This document shows, one piece after another, positions 17,886-21,822 of a DNA stretch of 21,822 bases. The translations under genes and the position numbers were made by a program. The DNA comes from Aureobasidium sp. EXF-3400. Its lineage: Eukaryota > Ascomycota > Dothideomycetes > Dothideales > Saccotheciaceae. Within the stretch, counting starts at the first letter, position 1. Each line of letters starts with the position of its first letter. The stretch covers positions 1 through 21,822 of the forward strand of contig SWBL01000546.1 of the NCBI GenBank assembly GCA_024195585.1, written 5' to 3'. A model generated the notes under the pieces. It was not told the origin of the DNA. It did no database searches and was given only the letters and a program-made list of their open reading frames with translations.

Positions 17886-19302
17886 TTATACTGCTTCGCC
17901 AGCCCTGGCGAGATCCTTCAATGGAATCTGCGACTCGTCGGAACGACGGTGTTGGTCTCGTACCGTGCTGAAGGGGTTGTTGGAGTTGTATTTGGGCGCG
18001 CCATGATTGTTGTAGCTGTCCTCGGCAGAATTTCTTGACGATATCTTGCCCAGATCGTCGCGGTTGTTCTCGCTATCAGAGTCTCCAACGAAGATTTGAA
18101 CCTCTGTCTGTCTCTGAATTCCCTTGACGTCTTCTCTGTTCGTGCTGGTGCCTTGTGCATGGCCGATGTGTGCAGTATTCTTTGCTCCGTTGACGGTATC
18201 GCGGTCGTTGAATGTACGCTGAGGGTACGATCTGCTGTCGGGGAATGGCGTTCCAGATGATGTGTTGTTGGGGCGTACGTCGATTTCAGCGGTGGTTGCG
18301 ACCTTGACAATCAGGTCTGCCATGCTCATCTCGATGTAAAGCTTGACCATCTATCAATGATGTCAGTGTTGTTCAACGCAAACGGCACAAGATAATGACC
18401 GATACTTACATATGCGACCGGATGGAACTGAATGTAAACCACCTGGTTAGGTAGCGCCATAAGACCGAGAAGCATGACATCCATGCAGATAGACAAGACT
18501 CCAAGCCGAGTATAGTAGCCAATCAAGGGCTTGTACTTGCGTAGACCGTGTTGTTTGACCAGGCGAGCATCGACGACCTTGAAGGGTTATTAGCGCAAAG
18601 ACAGCTGAAGCTGTATGGACAGTGCATACGTGTATGAAGTACCAGTTAAGGAATGCGTCGACGAGGCAGATGATGATCTTGGACACTCGGTCCCAATATT
18701 TGTTGATCTCAACATAGGTTTGACTTGGGGGCTTGGCCATGTGAGCAGGAATCCACTGTGAGGTTCATTAGCGCTTGCAAGCATGGCGACGTTCTGGAGA
18801 GGCGTACAATGCACATAACACAGATGTTGACCAACGAGATGAAGATGGCAGTGGCCCACTTCAGCTTGGCTGCCATGGTCCTTCGCTCGACGATGATAGC
18901 GATACGATTGATGATGATCTGAAGTAGCAGTTGAACTTCAAACACATAACAGAACAGAATGAAGAACAGGACGACAGGGCTGTTACATTGTTGTTAGCTG
19001 TCTGTCTAGACGTCGGAAGATAGAGGTCAACGTACTCAGCCTGCAAGACACCGTTCAAGAACAGCCATCCCAGAATACCAATCAGAAGGTTTGCCAGGAT
19101 CTCTCCCCAGATCATGTAGATAAAGGCACTTCGGTGAGGTGACTTGTTTTGCTGGGTTTGTTTAACAGCCCTCCATACTGTGAGAGTTCCAAATCTTGAA
19201 TTCTGTCAGTACATGTTGGTCAGATCTCAAGCTCAAGACTTACCCCAAGGTGAAGCCCGCTGCCGCAGCAGCGAGCTGCAAGTCTCCTGATGAGGTAGGC
19301 AT
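17886..19302 (-). CDS. Fungal integral membrane protein with about seven helices and a long polar tail
   Basis: Six exons, 19302-19244, 19194-19036, 18979-18808, 18755-18630, 18577-18410 and 18350-17886, give 382 residues. Helices are seen at about 9-27 (weak), 43-66 (FIYMIWGEILANLLIGILGW), 75-97 (VVLFFILFCYVFE), 114-130 (WATAIFISLVNICVM), 156-172 (KIIICLVDAFLNWYF), 191-215 (YTRLGVLSICMDVMLLGLM) and 220-245. Charged loops between them are short. Residues from about 250 onward are polar, rich in Asn, Asp, Ser and Arg, and would be a disordered cytoplasmic tail. Donors are GTAAGT, GTACGT, GTACGC, GTATGC and GTAAGT; four acceptors are preceded by GCTAA or CTGAC-like branch sites. The frame closes exactly. 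The architecture resembles the many uncharacterised seven-helix proteins of filamentous fungi, including receptor-like families; it lacks an obvious CFEM domain or a transporter signature. Function is unknown. Confidence 0.8.
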
Positions 19303-21822
19303 CAAGACGCGTAAGGAACGTGATTTCCAATAGGAAAGATGGATATCAGAAACCCGAAACAGAACAAAAGAACATGAACAGTATAGACGCAAGGTTGGAA
19401 CAGGCTGACATGCGGCAGCGGCACACCCGTGTGCCTATGTACGTGAGTCGAGAGCTGGTTTAATAAAGAAAACTCAATCTATCCGGGGTGCACTGGCGTA
19501 CTTAGGTCTTCGTTAACGATTGTCTAGTCATGGCCATCATCATCCTTGAAGAGGGACCCGCCCTTAGTAGGGCGTACGTATCACTCCGCCTGAATGGCAA
19601 CTGTCGAGCGGAGCCATGGCTACCGGCCAAGAGGAAGATTGGTGAGCGGACGGTAGAAAAGCGAGACTCGGATGTCTAGTCGCTAAACCCCTAACTGCAA
19701 GTCCAGTTAGTTCTGAGGGCCTTGCCGTAAACCTGGCTCGAGCGCTTCACGTGGCCCTGCATGCCTCGCTAGTCCAAAGGGATCTGGGGTGCAATTCGGT
19801 TAATCATCAGTTTGCGCGAATACGATTTCGACCTCGAAGCGAGACTTCCTTCATCTCGGTGCCCTCTACTACGATCACAGATAAGCAAGTTCGTCGCTCA
19901 ATCCCTGACCTCGAATATACCACGAGATGCGTTGCACGCCTTCAACTCGTTGGGAGTCGTGTTGAGGTGGTAGTTCCTGTCGTCTCATTGGTGGCCGAGC
20001 TTTTCCGTCAACCTCTGGGACGGATGGCGTGCCATGAGGCGCAAGTAACACAAAATTGAGTCTGTGGATGAAACGAGAGCGGCCGTTACTTGTGCCAGAG
20101 ACGCTGAGCGTACCGCAACCTAACTCTGTTATGAACGATGCAGGGTCGAAATGTTCGCACAGAGCTAGGCAAATTTTCGGCATTGGCATTCGTCGTCTGC
20201 CCTGAAGACTGCCTTGCCCTGAAGCTGTACTTGTACCTTGTCACCGGGGATCGTCCTTGACACAACAAGATTCCACTTCTGGCGATAGGTAATGATTCTG
20301 CAAGCGATCGTTATACAGACTGGACAATATTTCAGAATCCGGCATCCCGGTGCTTGGATTCGACGACTCGTGGTAGCCGTTGGTCTCGGAAGCAATCCCG
20401 GAGGCAACGCGACTGCATGTTGCCGATTTTCGCTCGTATGGCACTTGCCTTTTCTCGGCAACCCGGCATATTTATCCAACTGCTCACTGGGGACTCGAAG
20501 TATTCCTTTTTCTTCTCGCCGCTGGCAACGGCAAGTCAATGACGATAGCGAGGATGCCGTTCAGAGGTGATCCTTCTCCAAGACATATACTGCACTAACG
20601 ACAGCAAGAACAAGTTCGTGTCCATTGGAGCGTCAGTCTTCTGAGTCCGGATAATCCACTACTTTGAGAGTCTCAAAGCGAAACCGAGATATGCCAAATG
20701 TGGATGTTGGACCGGACTTAAACTACTGTTGCACGAATGAATGACATTCGCTTGTGGGTCCTCGCAGTTTGAACCACAAGGGCTGGATTTTGAGTAGATC
20801 ATTTGTCAAGCGCGTCCCTCGCAACCTGGATCAGCAGCGACGCGTCCGTTCGAATCGCGAACAACAGACTGCACATGCCGAAACCACGACTTCTCCATGA
20901 GTCAACATGCCGTTTTATCTGAATTCCTATCTGCCGCATCTTGAGATATTTGGTATACCATTACCACGGCGGCGGACCGTGCAGATAGTTCATGCAATCT
21001 TCATTGTATGCTCGAGCCTGTCGAGAACCTGAGCTTCCAACCAAAACCGGAACCTCTCCATTCGAGGGTTTGAGAGGGTCACCTTGACTCCAGGTCCCAT
21101 CGCCTTCATGATCAAGGGTCTGGTCTGTTCGTCTCCAAAGGTCAATCCTCTCCGACTCTTCTCGGCCCTGATACCCCGATCAGGAAGCATGGAAATTCGG
21201 CACCCAATCTGCCTGACTCTTGCTCAAAGAACAATCGTACTCCACTTTGGTGACTTCCACCGTCATCACTCTCTCGACTGTCCATCTCGCCCCGACGTTT
21301 CGCTCGTATCTCGGCATATCAGCGAGGAGGCTACGACTATCCAAGGGCTTGCTTGTGATTCGGTAGGGCATATGACCCTGATTCATTCTATCTGCACCTC
21401 GCAGCTCATGATATATCATGACTCTCTATTCTCTAGCAGTTATTCTAGTGGCACTTTTCCCAAAACCGGCTGATTCAAGATATACAAACAGTAGGTGCAG
21501 TAGATGATTTATTGAAAGCAGTTACACATGATGAATGGAAAGGGCACATGCTTGTTTAGCAGCACCCACGCAATACTCCAAAAGCGTGGATACAGCTCCA
21601 CGTGCAGCAAGACAAGGTCATGCTTGAACAGTCTTCCACATCGTTTCAACATCGATGCGTTTCCAATGTCAGGTTGTCCAGCGAGAGGCTCTGTGTCTGT
21701 TGGTTATAGTTGTTGTAGATCAAAATTCAAGCACATACGGCCACAGTCAGCTGAAAACTGGGCATCCCGTCCGCTCTGCCATACATAAGCAGTTGAACGG
21801 CAGATTAGTACTACGGTGGGTG
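19303..21822. other. Gene-poor 2.5 kb with no assignable feature
   Basis: The first few hundred bases should hold the membrane-protein promoter. Beyond that I find only short open frames with no domain: 19751-20059 and 21084-21473 (+), and 20165-20539 and 21180-21419 (-). A 41-codon plus-strand frame begins with a reasonable ATG at 20907 and contains a GTATGC donor-like site near 21005, so it could be the first exon of a gene I cannot complete. Small palindromes occur: GGCACACCCGTGTGCC at 19420-19435 and CATGATATATCATG at 21407-21420. No terminal repeats, transposase or tRNA were recognised. Confidence 0.35.

Noticed and set aside
20165..20539. 124-codon minus-strand open frame
   Set aside because: No recognisable domain, and overlapping plus-strand frames of similar quality; composition does not favour any of them.
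21407..21420. 14-bp perfect palindrome CATGATATATCATG
   Set aside because: AT-rich palindromes of this size arise by chance; no flanking structure or gene supports an operator or origin.
1..21822. CRISPR array, prophage, secondary-metabolite core gene or biosynthetic cluster
   Set aside because: No regularly spaced repeats, phage genes, or PKS/NRPS/terpene domains were found; the gene content and introns are ordinary fungal chromosome.

Overview
The window is nuclear DNA of a filamentous ascomycete (Pezizomycotina). The signs are short introns of about 50-100 bp with GTAAGT/GTATGC donors, CTGAC or GCTAAC branch sites and NAG acceptors, secreted plant-polysaccharide proteins, and fungal-type RPB10 and UTP17. 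A dothideomycete origin would fit, but that is only an impression. There is no operon structure, phage or bacterial insertion.

Layout. Positions 29-97 hold a small TA-flanked foldback element. An intronless Rab-family GTPase follows (789-1724, +). A four-exon RPB10 gene (2612-2998, -) and a two-exon UTP17/NAN1 gene (3257-6216, +) diverge from one 258-bp promoter. RPB10 is shared by RNA polymerases I, II and III, and UTP17 belongs to the small-subunit processome, so this promoter serves two parts of the ribosome-making programme. Positions 6217-7320 hold no convincing gene, only a weak tRNA-like relic. Positions 7320-8886 (-) look like an unrecognised multi-exon gene that has decayed: phase-consistent exons in one frame, broken by stops of the kind C-to-T changes produce.

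Next are two secreted proteins on the minus strand: a CE1-type acetylxylan/feruloyl esterase (8895-9966) and an expansin-like two-domain protein (10818-11605). Both have signal peptides and TATA boxes, and together they would open and de-esterify plant cell walls. Two divergent tandem paralogues with F-box-like N termini follow (12144-13451 and 13902-15137, -). A class II aldolase/adducin-fold enzyme (15618-16433, +) then converges on a three-exon HbpS/GlcG-like (DUF336) gene (16637-17224, -). A six-exon gene for a probable seven-helix membrane protein (17886-19302, -) is the last clear gene. The final 2.5 kb (19303-21822) shows nothing I can assign.

Gene models were built by hand, joining exons by splice signals, reading phase and family conservation. 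Exon boundaries for RPB10, UTP17, the esterase, the expansin-like gene, HbpS-like and the membrane protein all close into uninterrupted frames.

I did not find a clearly novel multi-gene system. The best leads are the shared RPB10/UTP17 promoter, the aldolase/HbpS-like pair, the decayed gene at 7.3-8.9 kb and the tandem F-box-like paralogues.
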